A DNA stretch of 43,517 bases. It comes from Acidobacteriaceae bacterium. GTDB lineage: Bacteria; Acidobacteriota; Terriglobia; Terriglobales; Acidobacteriaceae. The DNA is taken from NCBI GenBank assembly GCA_030037635.1, contig JASHQH010000255.1, forward strand, positions 1 through 43,517. Direction: 5' to 3'. The position numbers and the translations under genes are program-made. Positions 28,690 through 37,112 of the stretch are shown in pieces (position 1 is the first letter of the stretch; every line of letters starts with the position of its first letter). The notes below the pieces were generated by a model that ran no database searches, had not been told where the DNA came from, and saw only the letters and a program-made list of their open reading frames with translations.

Positions 28690-28827
28690 CTTTCCGGCGC
28701 AAACGCTGCTGGTTGCTTGCGTTCGCCGCGCCGGCTCCATTCGAGCGGCATAATCCTCCTTGGCGAACCCGGCCTCGTGCGCGTAGGGTATTGTGCATCG
28801 CTCGAATTGCCGCCACTGGAGAACTGA

Positions 28828-30069
28828 ATGTTTCAACTGGGTGCTGTTCGCGCGCCGGCCAAGCTGACCACCAAGCTGGGTTGGTTTCGCGCCCCTGCTC
28901 AACCTGGATCCGTTTCGACGCCGGTGAAGCGCCTGGTTTCGCTCGATGTGCTTCGCGGCATCACCATCGCTTTCATGATCATGGTGAACAACCCCGGCGG
29001 CCCCGGCGCCTGGACGCAAATGCGCCACGCGGCATGGAACGGATTGACAGCCACCGACCTGGTTTTTCCCACATTTCTTTTCGTGGTGGGCGCATCCATC
29101 GTCTTTTCCACGCAAGCGCGGCTGCAACGGGGCGACTCGCGCGCCAAGCTGGCCTGGCACACAATTCGCCGCGCGGTCATTTTGTTTCTTCTGGGAATTG
29201 TGGTTAATGGATTTCCCGCTTTCGAACTCAACCACCTACGCTTCTACGGCGTCCTGCAGCGCATCGCCATCTGCTATCTCGTAGTGTCGCTGCTTTACCT
29301 CTGGGACCGCCGCGTGTGGACCAAGGTCGCGCTGCTGGTTGTGGTGCTGGCCGGCTATTGGGTTCTGGTGCGATACGTGCCGGTACCGGGTGCGGGCACG
29401 CCGGTGCGCGACATTCCCCTCCTCGACAAGGACCAGAACATTGTTGCCTGGCTCGACCGTCAACTCATGCCCGGCCATCTCTACGAAGAGTTCGACACGC
29501 ACAACACGCGCGACCCCGAAGGCCTGCTCAGCGATATTCCCGCGGTGGGCACAACGCTGCTGGGATTGTTGGCCGGCCTGTGGCTGCGGACCTGGCTGCC
29601 GCTGAAGGTCAAAGCCACGGGCCTGGCTGCGGGAGCGGCGGCTTGTCTTGCCTCGGGATACCTTTGGGCGCATTGGTTCCCACTCAACAAGAAGATGTGG
29701 ACCAGCTCGTATGTGCTGGCGGCGGCGGGTTGGTCGCTGCTTTTGTTTGCGGTGCTGTTCTGGGTGCTGGAACATCACGGTTGGGGCCAGAAGGCGCAAA
29801 AGAGCGGCATCACCTGGCCGTTCCTCGTCTTCGGTTCGAACGCCATCGTGGCCTACATGATCAGCGAATTGCTGGGCAGCGCCGTTGATCTCATCCGCTT
29901 CACCGCGGGTGGGCGCAAAGTGAGCCCCATCCCCTACGTGTATCACCACGTTTTTATGCACATCGGCGATTCGGGTTGGCGAGCGCTGGCCTACTCGGCC
30001 GCCTACGCGGCTGTATGCTTCATTCCAGTCTGGATCCTCTACAACCGAAAAATCTTCATCAAGGTGTAA
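28828..30069 (+). CDS. Heparan-alpha-glucosaminide N-acetyltransferase-like membrane protein (COG4299 type)
   Basis: A 413-residue polytopic protein with about 10 transmembrane helices. After a 33-residue N-terminal extension comes the family signature RLVSLDVLRGITIAFMIMVN, followed by NPGGPGAWTQMRHAAWNGLT and DLVFPTFLFVVGASIVFS. Later conserved stretches are FYGVLQRIAICYLVVSLLYL, GLLSDIPAVGTTLLGLLAGL, and WPFLVFGSNAIVAYMISELL near the C-terminus. Relatives include the lysosomal HGSNAT enzyme, which passes acetyl groups across the membrane to a sugar; bacterial members are mostly uncharacterised. An acyl-transfer role at the inner membrane is inferred. The gene follows the peptidase terminator and lies 58 bp before a secreted-protein gene in the same direction. 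Confidence 0.82.
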   Translation: MFQLGAVRAPAKLTTKLGWFRAPAQPGSVSTPVKRLVSLDVLRGITIAFMIMVNNPGGPGAWTQMRHAAWNGLTATDLVFPTFLFVVGASIVFSTQARLQRGDSRAKLAWHTIRRAVILFLLGIVVNGFPAFELNHLRFYGVLQRIAICYLVVSLLYLWDRRVWTKVALLVVVLAGYWVLVRYVPVPGAGTPVRDIPLLDKDQNIVAWLDRQLMPGHLYEEFDTHNTRDPEGLLSDIPAVGTTLLGLLAGLWLRTWLPLKVKATGLAAGAAACLASGYLWAHWFPLNKKMWTSSYVLAAAGWSLLLFAVLFWVLEHHGWGQKAQKSGITWPFLVFGSNAIVAYMISELLGSAVDLIRFTAGGRKVSPIPYVYHHVFMHIGDSGWRALAYSAAYAAVCFIPVWILYNRKIFIKV

Positions 30070-30127
30070 ACACAGCGCGCGGCTGCGGCGCTTGCCGAAC
30101 CGTGGGCGGCGGGCCCAGGAGACATCG

Positions 30128-32368
30128 ATGAGAATCGCTCAGATTACCTGCACGGTGGTTTGGTGCGCCGGCGCGGGCCTGGCGCATGCGCAAGGCTGCG
30201 ACCTGAAGGATGCAAGGCCGATCCCCGGGGTCAGCGTCACATCGAGCCACGGCGAGGTCGAGGTTTCCTGGTCGGGCGAGCAGGGCCAGCAAAACCGCGC
30301 TGGCTTTGCGCTGCGCGACCACCAGCCCGTGGTCGCGGAACTGGCCGCGCGGCCGTCTGGCGGCGCGTGGATTGTGCTGGGCAAAGATCTAGAGCCGGAC
30401 TTCCAGGTGACCACCGGCCGCCGCCGTATCTCCACCACCGAGCTCGACATACTGAAACACCTGAACAACGACACGCCCGAGGCCGAAGAGCAGTACAAGT
30501 GGAACGTCTTCTGGGACGCGCCGCTCGAAATTCCCGGCCACGATTCGCATCTTGTCGGCCCCGGCCGCACGCCCGACGAGGTTGCCCGTGGCACAGCCAG
30601 CTACAACTCAAGCGCCTGCCGCGTGGAGAGCGATGGCGACCGCGTGAGCGTGGTATTCGACGGGCTCACGCTCGGCATCTTCTCCGGTGACCTCGAATTC
30701 ACTGCCTACAAAGGCTCCAATCTTTTGCGTCAGGAAGCAGTGGCCAAAACCGACGCCAAGGACGCCGCCTACATCTATAAGGCCGGACTGAAAGGCTTCG
30801 CCCTTCACGAGGGCACAAAGTTGGAGTGGCGCGACGACGCCCAGGTGTGGCAGCAGTACGCCTTCGGTGGCGACATCAACCAGCAGCCGGTCGATCTGGA
30901 GGCGCGCAATCGCCTCGAAATCCTCGACGCCGCTCCCGGCTCGCTCGCCATCTTTCCGCCGCCGCACAAATTCTTCTTCGCGCGCGAGAATGAGGTAAAT
31001 CTTGGCTACGTCTATTACCGCAAAGACAGCGACAGCTCTTTCTCGCTCGGCGTCATGCAGCCCGAACGCGGCTCAGGCTATGCGCCGTGGGGCGTTTCCG
31101 ACGAAGTGTGGAACCGCCGCGTGCGCGTGGCCCGCTCGCAAATCTACAATTACGCGCTCTACAACGCGCCTCCCGGCACGCTGCAGCACATGGCCGTGTT
31201 TTACTACCTCAGCGCCGCAGGCACCCGCGCCACGCAGCAGCAGGTGATGGCCTACACCCACAACGACTCCTACAAGCCCGTCCCCGGCTTTAAAACCGTC
31301 ACCGGCCACTTCCATCTGGACTTCAACGAGATGATTCGCGATCGCGGCACCGCCGACTTCATGCCCACCTGGGTCCCGGTATTTCGCGGCCTGGGAATCA
31401 ACATTGTCTATCTTGGCGACTTCCACGACGACTCCGACCTCGCCGATCCCGGTCCCAAGCGTTTCCCGGAGCAGAAACTCTACTTTGAAGGTGCGGCCAA
31501 AGTCAGCGATAAGGACTTCCTCGTGATTCCCGCCGAAGAAGTGAACAGCTACCTCGGCGGCCACTGGTACCTGATGCTGCCCAAGCCGGTTTACTTCTCG
31601 CATGCCGTGCCGCGTCCCGCCCGCCAGGGCTTCGAGGAGAACGACCCCACCTACGGCCACGTCTATCATCTCGGCTCAGTCCAGGACGTGGAGAACTTCG
31701 TCAACCGCGAACAGGGCATCATCTGGGTAGCGCACCCGCGCACCAAAAGTTCCGCCATATATCCCGACGTCTACAAGGATCAGGATTTCTTTTTGAGCGA
31801 TCGCTTCATCGGCGGATCGTGGGAGTCGCTGCCCGTCGACCAGTCCCAGGCTCGGCTGTGCGAGGTGCGCTGCTTCGGCGTCAACGACGACATGAGCAAT
31901 TGGGCGCCCAAGCCCAAGTTCATGCTCGCCGAAGGCGACACCTATATGAAGGTTCCCAGCGACGAAACCTATCCGCTGCTGGCTATCAACTATCTGAAGC
32001 TCGACAAGGTTCCCGCCTGGAACGAGAGCTGGGCGCCGGTCGTGGAAGGCATTCGCGCCGGCAACTTTTTCGGAACTACAGGCGAAATTCTCTTTCACAA
32101 GTGGGGCATCGAAGGTGCAGGCGCGCAGAGCGTTTACGCCGCCAGCATCGAGTACACTTTCCCGCTCGAATTCGCCGAGCTGGTGTGGAGCGATGGCGCC
32201 AAGGTGGATCGCCAGATCATCCGGCTCACCGACACGCAACCGTTTGGCACCAAAACGTTCCGCATTCCCTTCGACGCGCGCGGCAAGAAGTGGGTGCGCT
32301 TCGATGTCTGGGACGCAGCGGGAAACGGCGCGTGGCTGCAGCCGGTGACGCCGAAAGGCAACTCCTAG
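30128..32368 (+). CDS. Large secreted protein with PHP-like metal-ligand motifs, function unknown
   Basis: A 746-residue protein starting at the ATG 30128, with AGGAGA 5-6 nt upstream and a clear signal peptide (MRIAQITCTVVWCAGAGLAHAQ). Residues 25-380 look beta-rich and match nothing I recognise. From about 390 the order of motifs resembles PHP-type metallo-phosphoesterases: His394-Phe-His396 with Asp398, Asp431-Phe-His433-Asp-Asp, Glu470-Glu471, His479, and His536 in WVAHPR. About 150 further residues are beta-rich (LEFAELVWSDGAKVDRQIIR and on). A secreted metal-dependent hydrolase is inferred, not shown. The stop codon forms the first bases of a heptamer element. Confidence 0.6.
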   Translation: MRIAQITCTVVWCAGAGLAHAQGCDLKDARPIPGVSVTSSHGEVEVSWSGEQGQQNRAGFALRDHQPVVAELAARPSGGAWIVLGKDLEPDFQVTTGRRRISTTELDILKHLNNDTPEAEEQYKWNVFWDAPLEIPGHDSHLVGPGRTPDEVARGTASYNSSACRVESDGDRVSVVFDGLTLGIFSGDLEFTAYKGSNLLRQEAVAKTDAKDAAYIYKAGLKGFALHEGTKLEWRDDAQVWQQYAFGGDINQQPVDLEARNRLEILDAAPGSLAIFPPPHKFFFARENEVNLGYVYYRKDSDSSFSLGVMQPERGSGYAPWGVSDEVWNRRVRVARSQIYNYALYNAPPGTLQHMAVFYYLSAAGTRATQQQVMAYTHNDSYKPVPGFKTVTGHFHLDFNEMIRDRGTADFMPTWVPVFRGLGINIVYLGDFHDDSDLADPGPKRFPEQKLYFEGAAKVSDKDFLVIPAEEVNSYLGGHWYLMLPKPVYFSHAVPRPARQGFEENDPTYGHVYHLGSVQDVENFVNREQGIIWVAHPRTKSSAIYPDVYKDQDFFLSDRFIGGSWESLPVDQSQARLCEVRCFGVNDDMSNWAPKPKFMLAEGDTYMKVPSDETYPLLAINYLKLDKVPAWNESWAPVVEGIRAGNFFGTTGEILFHKWGIEGAGAQSVYAASIEYTFPLEFAELVWSDGAKVDRQIIRLTDTQPFGTKTFRIPFDARGKKWVRFDVWDAAGNGAWLQPVTPKGNS

Positions 32369-32498
32369 CTTCGAGCCGTCAGCTCTTAGCCCCATCGCGC
32401 AGTATGACGCGACGGCAGAAGCATCCTGGCCAGGCACGCAAATCTTCCGGCTCCCGCACCATCAAGCAAGGAGCCAGTGGCCAATAGCTAATGGCTGC
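32366..32498. repeat. Inverted element with tandem 7-bp terminal units (element D)
   Basis: The left arm (32366-32393) is four in-register 7-mers of the YAGCYNN type, beginning on the stop codon of the upstream gene. The right arm (32471-32498) is four 7-mers of the same family, roughly inverted. The bases after the left arm (CCCCATCGCGC) and after the right arm (GCTGCTTTTC) match those at the corresponding places of element A (CTCCATCGGGC; GCTGCTTTTC). This supports one mobile or duplicated family. It ends 3 bp short of the convergent DUF481 gene. Confidence 0.7.
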
Positions 32499-32501
32499 TT
32501 T

Positions 32502-33764
32502 TCAGTATTTCGACTTGATCCCGTAGGTCAGACCCATCGTGAACTGGAACGAGTTTGGCTTGGTGGGCGGCTCGGCGATCGGAACATCGTTCAAATAGCT
32601 GTCGAGTGTTCCGAGCGAAAAGCTGAAATTCTTATACGCGGGAAACGCAAAAGTATTCGTCTCGTTGGCCGAATACGCGTGTGGATCGTTGAACGCGGGG
32701 ATGAATGAGAGCCCTTGCGTGAATGTCACAAGTTTCAAGTGCAGGGCATAGGTGGCGGAAATCGTGGAACCCACCAGGCTGGTGCTGGGGCTGGGCGGAG
32801 GCGGGGTAGGATTTGCGGCCGTGGCAGGCGTACCGAGGAAACTCTGGGCCTCGTACTGGATGGTTCCCTTGATATCCAGCTCCTGTTTCGGTGCTTTGAT
32901 CGCTGTCCACCCAATGCCGCCGCCGTAGGTCTGCTGGAGGGCCAGGTTCTGTGAAAAGTTGTGGTCGAATGCCGTCTGCCCCAAGGCAAAAAATCGCGAA
33001 GAAAAGTATTCGTCGCGCTCGCCGCCGGCGTGATAAATGGCGGTCTTGGTGACCACGGGCGCAACCACGGTCGGAGGCGTTCCTGCAACCGTGTAGCCGG
33101 GCTCCGTAATCTTTCCGAACGAGCCGCTGAAGACCGCGGAGGTGCGGTCGCGTGTGTTGAGCCAGCTTACCGTGGGCACGACGCGCGCCAGGTTCACGGC
33201 GCCCGAGAACGTGTATTGATTCTCAGTTGCTGTCACCAGCGTCGCGCCGGCAGTGGCGGCTCCGTTCCACCCGGTAAAGAAGTTCGGCTCGTGATTCACC
33301 TGCTTGTCGAGCGTGGCCGCATCCATGATGTACTGCGCATTTTTCGTCGGAATCGGCAGGCTGGCTGGTCCGGCCGCGGGATGCACGGTCACCACCTGGT
33401 CTGCCACATCCAGCGTTCCTGAGGGAATCTGAGCCTTGCCTTTTCTCGCGCCAGGATTCACGGTCGAGCTAAGCACGCCGAATGGCTCTGTCACGTGCAG
33501 CTCCTTGATCTTGTCCCAGCCCACGGTAATGTCGCCGAGAGGATCACTATGGAACGTGACCTTGCCGGTTTCTTCGTTCACGAATTTCCCGTGCAGCGTG
33601 TCGCCATTGCTTAGCACCATGACATCCGGTGCCGGGTTGGGTGCAGGCGGCGGAGCTTTCGTCTGCGCCGCGCAAATGGCGGCCGCGCCGAGCGCCGCGA
33701 CGGTTAGAACGAAACGAGTTCCTCGACTAAGCAGGGAAAAGGTGCGGAGGGGGAAGTTTTTCAT
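32502..33764 (-). CDS. DUF481 domain outer-membrane beta-barrel protein
   Basis: A 420-residue exported protein. The signal peptide spans about residues 1-34 (FVLTVAALGAAAICAAQ), followed by a Pro/Ala-rich linker. Residues 48-140 form a small beta domain (VMVLSNGDTLHGKFVNEETG) that is often found in front of DUF481. From about 165 the alternating hydrophobic/polar strands and aromatic residues fit an outer-membrane barrel of the DUF481 family (FSGAVNLARVVPTVSWLNTR, GGERDEYFSSRFFALGQTAF, QTYGGGIGWTAIKAPKQELD), ending in a C-terminal aromatic residue (IKSKY). The function of DUF481 proteins is unknown. A GAGG lies upstream of the ATG. The gene is convergent with the PHP-like gene across element D. 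Confidence 0.82.
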   Translation of the reverse strand: MKNFPLRTFSLLSRGTRFVLTVAALGAAAICAAQTKAPPPAPNPAPDVMVLSNGDTLHGKFVNEETGKVTFHSDPLGDITVGWDKIKELHVTEPFGVLSSTVNPGARKGKAQIPSGTLDVADQVVTVHPAAGPASLPIPTKNAQYIMDAATLDKQVNHEPNFFTGWNGAATAGATLVTATENQYTFSGAVNLARVVPTVSWLNTRDRTSAVFSGSFGKITEPGYTVAGTPPTVVAPVVTKTAIYHAGGERDEYFSSRFFALGQTAFDHNFSQNLALQQTYGGGIGWTAIKAPKQELDIKGTIQYEAQSFLGTPATAANPTPPPPSPSTSLVGSTISATYALHLKLVTFTQGLSFIPAFNDPHAYSANETNTFAFPAYKNFSFSLGTLDSYLNDVPIAEPPTKPNSFQFTMGLTYGIKSKY

Positions 33765-33989
33765 TGCTATGATCGCCTCGGGTTTCCTGATGCGATGAAC
33801 GAATGTGCTCCGTCAACGGACGGCCCGATAAGAATTGTATCGCCCAACGCCCTGATAAACGAATCCGTTGCCGGCCTGCGGCGCCGGCGCCAAAAGCAAA
33901 TCGTCGCGGCTCCTCCCGCCGTATTCACCGGCAGGTCCGCTGCCGTAGACTGGTGTACATATTCCTACCGAAGTCAACCGGAGCTTTCG

Positions 33990-34601
33990 ATGTCCAAGAC
34001 CGTCTCGCACGCCAAGTGGGCTCTGGAGCCGTATTGTCTGGGCCTCAAGCTGCGCTCGCTGCGCACCAGCAAGCACCTGACCCTCTCTCGCCTGGCCGCG
34101 GAAACCGGCCTCTCCACGGCGCTGCTCTCAAAGCTTGAAACCGACCGGATGATTCCCACGCTGCCCACGCTGGCCACCATTGCCCGCGTGTACGGCGTCA
34201 GCATGAGCTATTTCTTTTCCGAGCCCTCGCAGCACTCGCTCTCGATCACGCGCAAGGCCCACCTGCAGGGCCACGGCCGCACGGTTGAATCCATCAAGGT
34301 GACTCCTCTCAATGCCAACGGGGAGGGCTTCAGCCTAGTGGCGGAAGTGGTTGACCTTCCGCCCGGCGGATCGACCGTTGCCATCAACGCATTCGAGGAG
34401 ACCGGCGCGGTGATCTATGTGCTTGAAGGCCGGCTGCGGCTGGACGCGGGCGGCGTGCACGATGTGCTCGAAGCCGGCGACTGTGCCTGCATGGAAAGCG
34501 AAATGCCGCTGGCGTGGAGCGCTGCAGACAAGCACCGCTGCCGGGTTCTGGCGGTGCTGCCCGGCGATGGCCAGCCGCAAAAAGCCCCCGCTCGCCCTTA
34601 A
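33990..34601 (+). CDS. XRE-family transcriptional regulator with C-terminal cupin domain
   Basis: A 203-residue HTH-cupin regulator. The start MSKTVSHAKW at 33990 follows GGAG by 6 nt; the open frame upstream is not used. The HTH_3 domain spans about residues 14-75 (LGLKLRSLRTSKHLTLSRLA, then GLSTALLSKLETDRMIPTLP and VYGVSMSYFF). The cupin beta-barrel spans about 120-195 (GAVIYVLEGRLRLDAGGVHD followed by VLEAGDCACMESEMPLAWSA). Such proteins bind a small ligand in the cupin and control nearby genes. The MFS sugar permease 108 bp downstream on the same strand is the likely partner or target; this is inference from position. Confidence 0.88.
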   Translation: MSKTVSHAKWALEPYCLGLKLRSLRTSKHLTLSRLAAETGLSTALLSKLETDRMIPTLPTLATIARVYGVSMSYFFSEPSQHSLSITRKAHLQGHGRTVESIKVTPLNANGEGFSLVAEVVDLPPGGSTVAINAFEETGAVIYVLEGRLRLDAGGVHDVLEAGDCACMESEMPLAWSAADKHRCRVLAVLPGDGQPQKAPARP

Positions 34602-34708
34602 GCCGGCTCGAGTTGTTCTCGGCAAGACCCCGACCCGCGGCAGACTCGACTTTGCCGCCCCTCGGCCCGGTCTGTAGTATGGTTTGCGACTTCGAGGGAC
34701 ACGTCACC

Positions 34709-36040
34709 ATGCGACCCAATGCCAAGCTGATGAAAGCCGCGCTCACCGGAGCCCTGGGCGGCCTGCTGTATGGATTCGACACCATCGTCATTTCCGGCTT
34801 TATCGAAACGGTGACGCGGCTCTATCACCTGAGCCCCAGCGGGAAGGGCTTGACGGTGGCTGCGTCGCCGGTCGGCAATGTTTTGGGATGCTTTGTGGCG
34901 GGAATCGTAGGACAGCGCATCGGCACGCGTGCCGCATTGCGCTATGCCGCGGCGCTTTATGTTCTTGCCGCGCTGGCTGCGGCCTTCTCTGTCAGTTGGC
35001 CCATGCTGGTCGCGGCCCGATTTGTTGGAGGATTTGCCATCGGCGGGTGCAGTGTGCTGGGACCGGTCTATATCACCGAGCTTTCTCCCGCACAGTGGCG
35101 CGGGCGTCTCGTAGGCTTGTTCCAGATCAACGTGGTCTCGGGCATTTTGATCGGCCTTGTTTCCAACTACCTCGTTCGCCTTTGCAATCTGGGCAGCCTT
35201 GAGTGGCATGTGATGGTCGGTGTGGCCGCACTTCCCGCTTTGCTCTTCCTCGCCTTCTTATTCTTCATTCCCCAATCGCCACGCTGGTCGGCTTCGCGCA
35301 ACGAGATTGATGAGGCCCTCCGCGTTCTTTCCCTCGTGGGCGCGCCCGACCCGCAAGCCGAACTGGCCGACATTCAGTCGGCTCTCCAGGCGGAACACGC
35401 CAAGATCGACGAGTCAGTATTCCAGTGGAAGTACCGGTATCCTCTATTCCTGGCCATCGCCATCGGGGCCTTCAACCAGTTGACAGGGATTAATGCCATT
35501 TTGAGTTACGTCCACGATATTTTCACCGCAGCCGGCTTTGGCCAGCTCTCCAGTGACGCGCAGGCTATCGCCATCGGAGCCGCAAACCTGGTCTTCACAC
35601 TGGTGGGCATGTCTCTGATCGATAAATTCGGCCGCAAGAGCCTGCTGATTCTGGGCGCGATTGGCAACGCGCTCTGCCTGTCGGGCGTAGCCTGGATTTT
35701 CAGCACTCACAGCCACCAGTCGGCTCTTCTGCCGCTGCTGGTAACGTTCATCGCGTTCTTTGCTTTGTCGCAGGGGCTGGTGGTCTTCGTCTACATCGGC
35801 GAGGTCTTTCCCAACGCGGTTCGCGCCAAAGGGCAAGGCGTGGGCAACGCCAGCCTTTCGGCCATCAACATGGCCATTCTTTACAGTTTTCCCGTTCTGC
35901 GCGCCAGCTTTGGCGATAGCACGCCTTTTGTGCTTTTTGCCGCAGCCACGGTTGTACAGCTGATCGTGGTCTCGTTGTTCTTCCCTGAAACCAAGGGCCA
36001 AACGCTTGAGCAGCTGCAGCGCAAGCTGATGCGCGCGTAG
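34709..36040 (+). CDS. Sugar porter family MFS transporter
   Basis: A 443-residue permease with 12 predicted transmembrane helices. Sugar-porter hallmarks are ALTGALGGLLYGFDTIVISG in helix 1, RFVGGFAIGGCSVLGPVYIT with the following ELSPAQWRGRLVGLFQ, PQSPRW at the end of helix 6, NQLTGINAILSYVHDIF in helix 7, DKFGRKSLLI between helices 8 and 9, and PETKG close to the C-terminus. The start is the ATG at 34709 with GAGGGA upstream; an ATG ten codons earlier lacks a ribosome binding site. The substrate is probably a hexose or pentose symported with protons, but it cannot be named. It is likely cotranscribed with the HTH-cupin gene. Confidence 0.9.
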   Translation: MRPNAKLMKAALTGALGGLLYGFDTIVISGFIETVTRLYHLSPSGKGLTVAASPVGNVLGCFVAGIVGQRIGTRAALRYAAALYVLAALAAAFSVSWPMLVAARFVGGFAIGGCSVLGPVYITELSPAQWRGRLVGLFQINVVSGILIGLVSNYLVRLCNLGSLEWHVMVGVAALPALLFLAFLFFIPQSPRWSASRNEIDEALRVLSLVGAPDPQAELADIQSALQAEHAKIDESVFQWKYRYPLFLAIAIGAFNQLTGINAILSYVHDIFTAAGFGQLSSDAQAIAIGAANLVFTLVGMSLIDKFGRKSLLILGAIGNALCLSGVAWIFSTHSHQSALLPLLVTFIAFFALSQGLVVFVYIGEVFPNAVRAKGQGVGNASLSAINMAILYSFPVLRASFGDSTPFVLFAAATVVQLIVVSLFFPETKGQTLEQLQRKLMRA

Positions 36041-36070
36041 CACTCGGCATTGGCTCGCCCGGGCGGCGCT

Positions 36071-36922
36071 TTAGACCGACTCGATGGCGTGAAGGCTCTC
36101 GGCAACGTTGGTTTTCAGCGACTCCGCGTCGGAGTAGAAGACCCTGCGCTCCCGTGCCGGCAGTTGCTCCAGCAAATCGGCATAGGACGCTGGCACGCAT
36201 CCCGGAAACGTCGGGTATCCAATCGACGAGGCCATCGCGCAGCTTACCTTCACCAATTCCGTCACGTCCCATGCGCCGTCTTTACGCCGGTCCATATGAT
36301 GGCCGGCAACCACCGTCTCCAGGTCCTGCGGAAGCTTCCAGCCGGCCACCAGCTCTCTCCCGGTTTCGCAGTGATCCCATCCGAAGAGTTCGCGCTCGGC
36401 CTCGAGAATCGTCGCTGAGGCTCCGCGGTGCGTCTCCAGGAGCATCGCATAATCTCCGGGCTGGATCACTGCCAGCGCCATCCGCCCCACATCGTGCAAA
36501 ATGCCGGCAGTATAGGCCTGGTCCTTGTCGATGAACCCGGTGGCCGCCAGCTGCTCGGCGACTATGGCACAAGCCAGGTTGTGCCGCCACAGGTTGCGCA
36601 TCGCGGGCTGGCTCATCGTCTTGCCCAGATACGCGCGCACGCCCACCGTCACGCACATGCCCTGCAGCGTGTTGGCGCCCAGCACTGCAATGGCCTGCAT
36701 GATTGTCGTTGAAGGATAGCGCGGGGCGTAGAGCAGTGAATTCGCCACCGTCAGCACTTCGCTGGCAAACGCCGGATCGGAAGAGATCAGCTCGCAGAGC
36801 TGATGCAGCTGCACATTCTCGTTGTTGGCCAGCTGCAGCACGCGGACGGCAACCTGCGGAAACGGCGGCAGGCGCAAATACGCCCAGGGCATGTTCATCG
36901 CTTGTCCGCTTCGCTGTTCCAT
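36071..36922 (-). CDS. HDOD domain protein with retained HD residues
   Basis: A 283-residue protein covered almost fully by an HDOD domain (from about residue 15: LRLPPFPQVAVRVLQLANNE; SSDPAFASEVLTVANSLLYA; TTIMQAIAVLGANTLQGMCV). HDOD proteins act in signalling and usually have lost catalytic residues. Here the HD pair is intact (His143-Asp144 in AGILHDVGRM), with further histidines at 114, 184 and 208-209 placed as metal ligands are in HD phosphohydrolases. Activity, possibly on a nucleotide, is therefore possible but untested. AGGAG lies about 10 nt before the ATG. It is convergent with the MFS gene. Confidence 0.85.
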   Translation of the reverse strand: MEQRSGQAMNMPWAYLRLPPFPQVAVRVLQLANNENVQLHQLCELISSDPAFASEVLTVANSLLYAPRYPSTTIMQAIAVLGANTLQGMCVTVGVRAYLGKTMSQPAMRNLWRHNLACAIVAEQLAATGFIDKDQAYTAGILHDVGRMALAVIQPGDYAMLLETHRGASATILEAERELFGWDHCETGRELVAGWKLPQDLETVVAGHHMDRRKDGAWDVTELVKVSCAMASSIGYPTFPGCVPASYADLLEQLPARERRVFYSDAESLKTNVAESLHAIESV

Positions 36923-37112
36923 GCCTCGGCGTCTCCTTGCTGCTGTCGTCCTTCCGCGGCGCCGGGGTACCGGCCCTTGCCCGCGCAGGACCCCGCGCGC
37001 AGCGTTAGCCGGCAGGCCATCGCGCGCATCCCGGTATCTGATGTTTCGGCAATCGGCGGCCTTTTCAACAGGGGGAATTGGCCGCAGTCAGGCAGTTAAC
37101 TTTCCGCTGGGC

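Noticed and set aside
33924..33951. TTCACC-N16-TAGACT promoter before the HTH-cupin gene
   Set aside because: Only four of six matches in each box, which is not better than chance in this gap.
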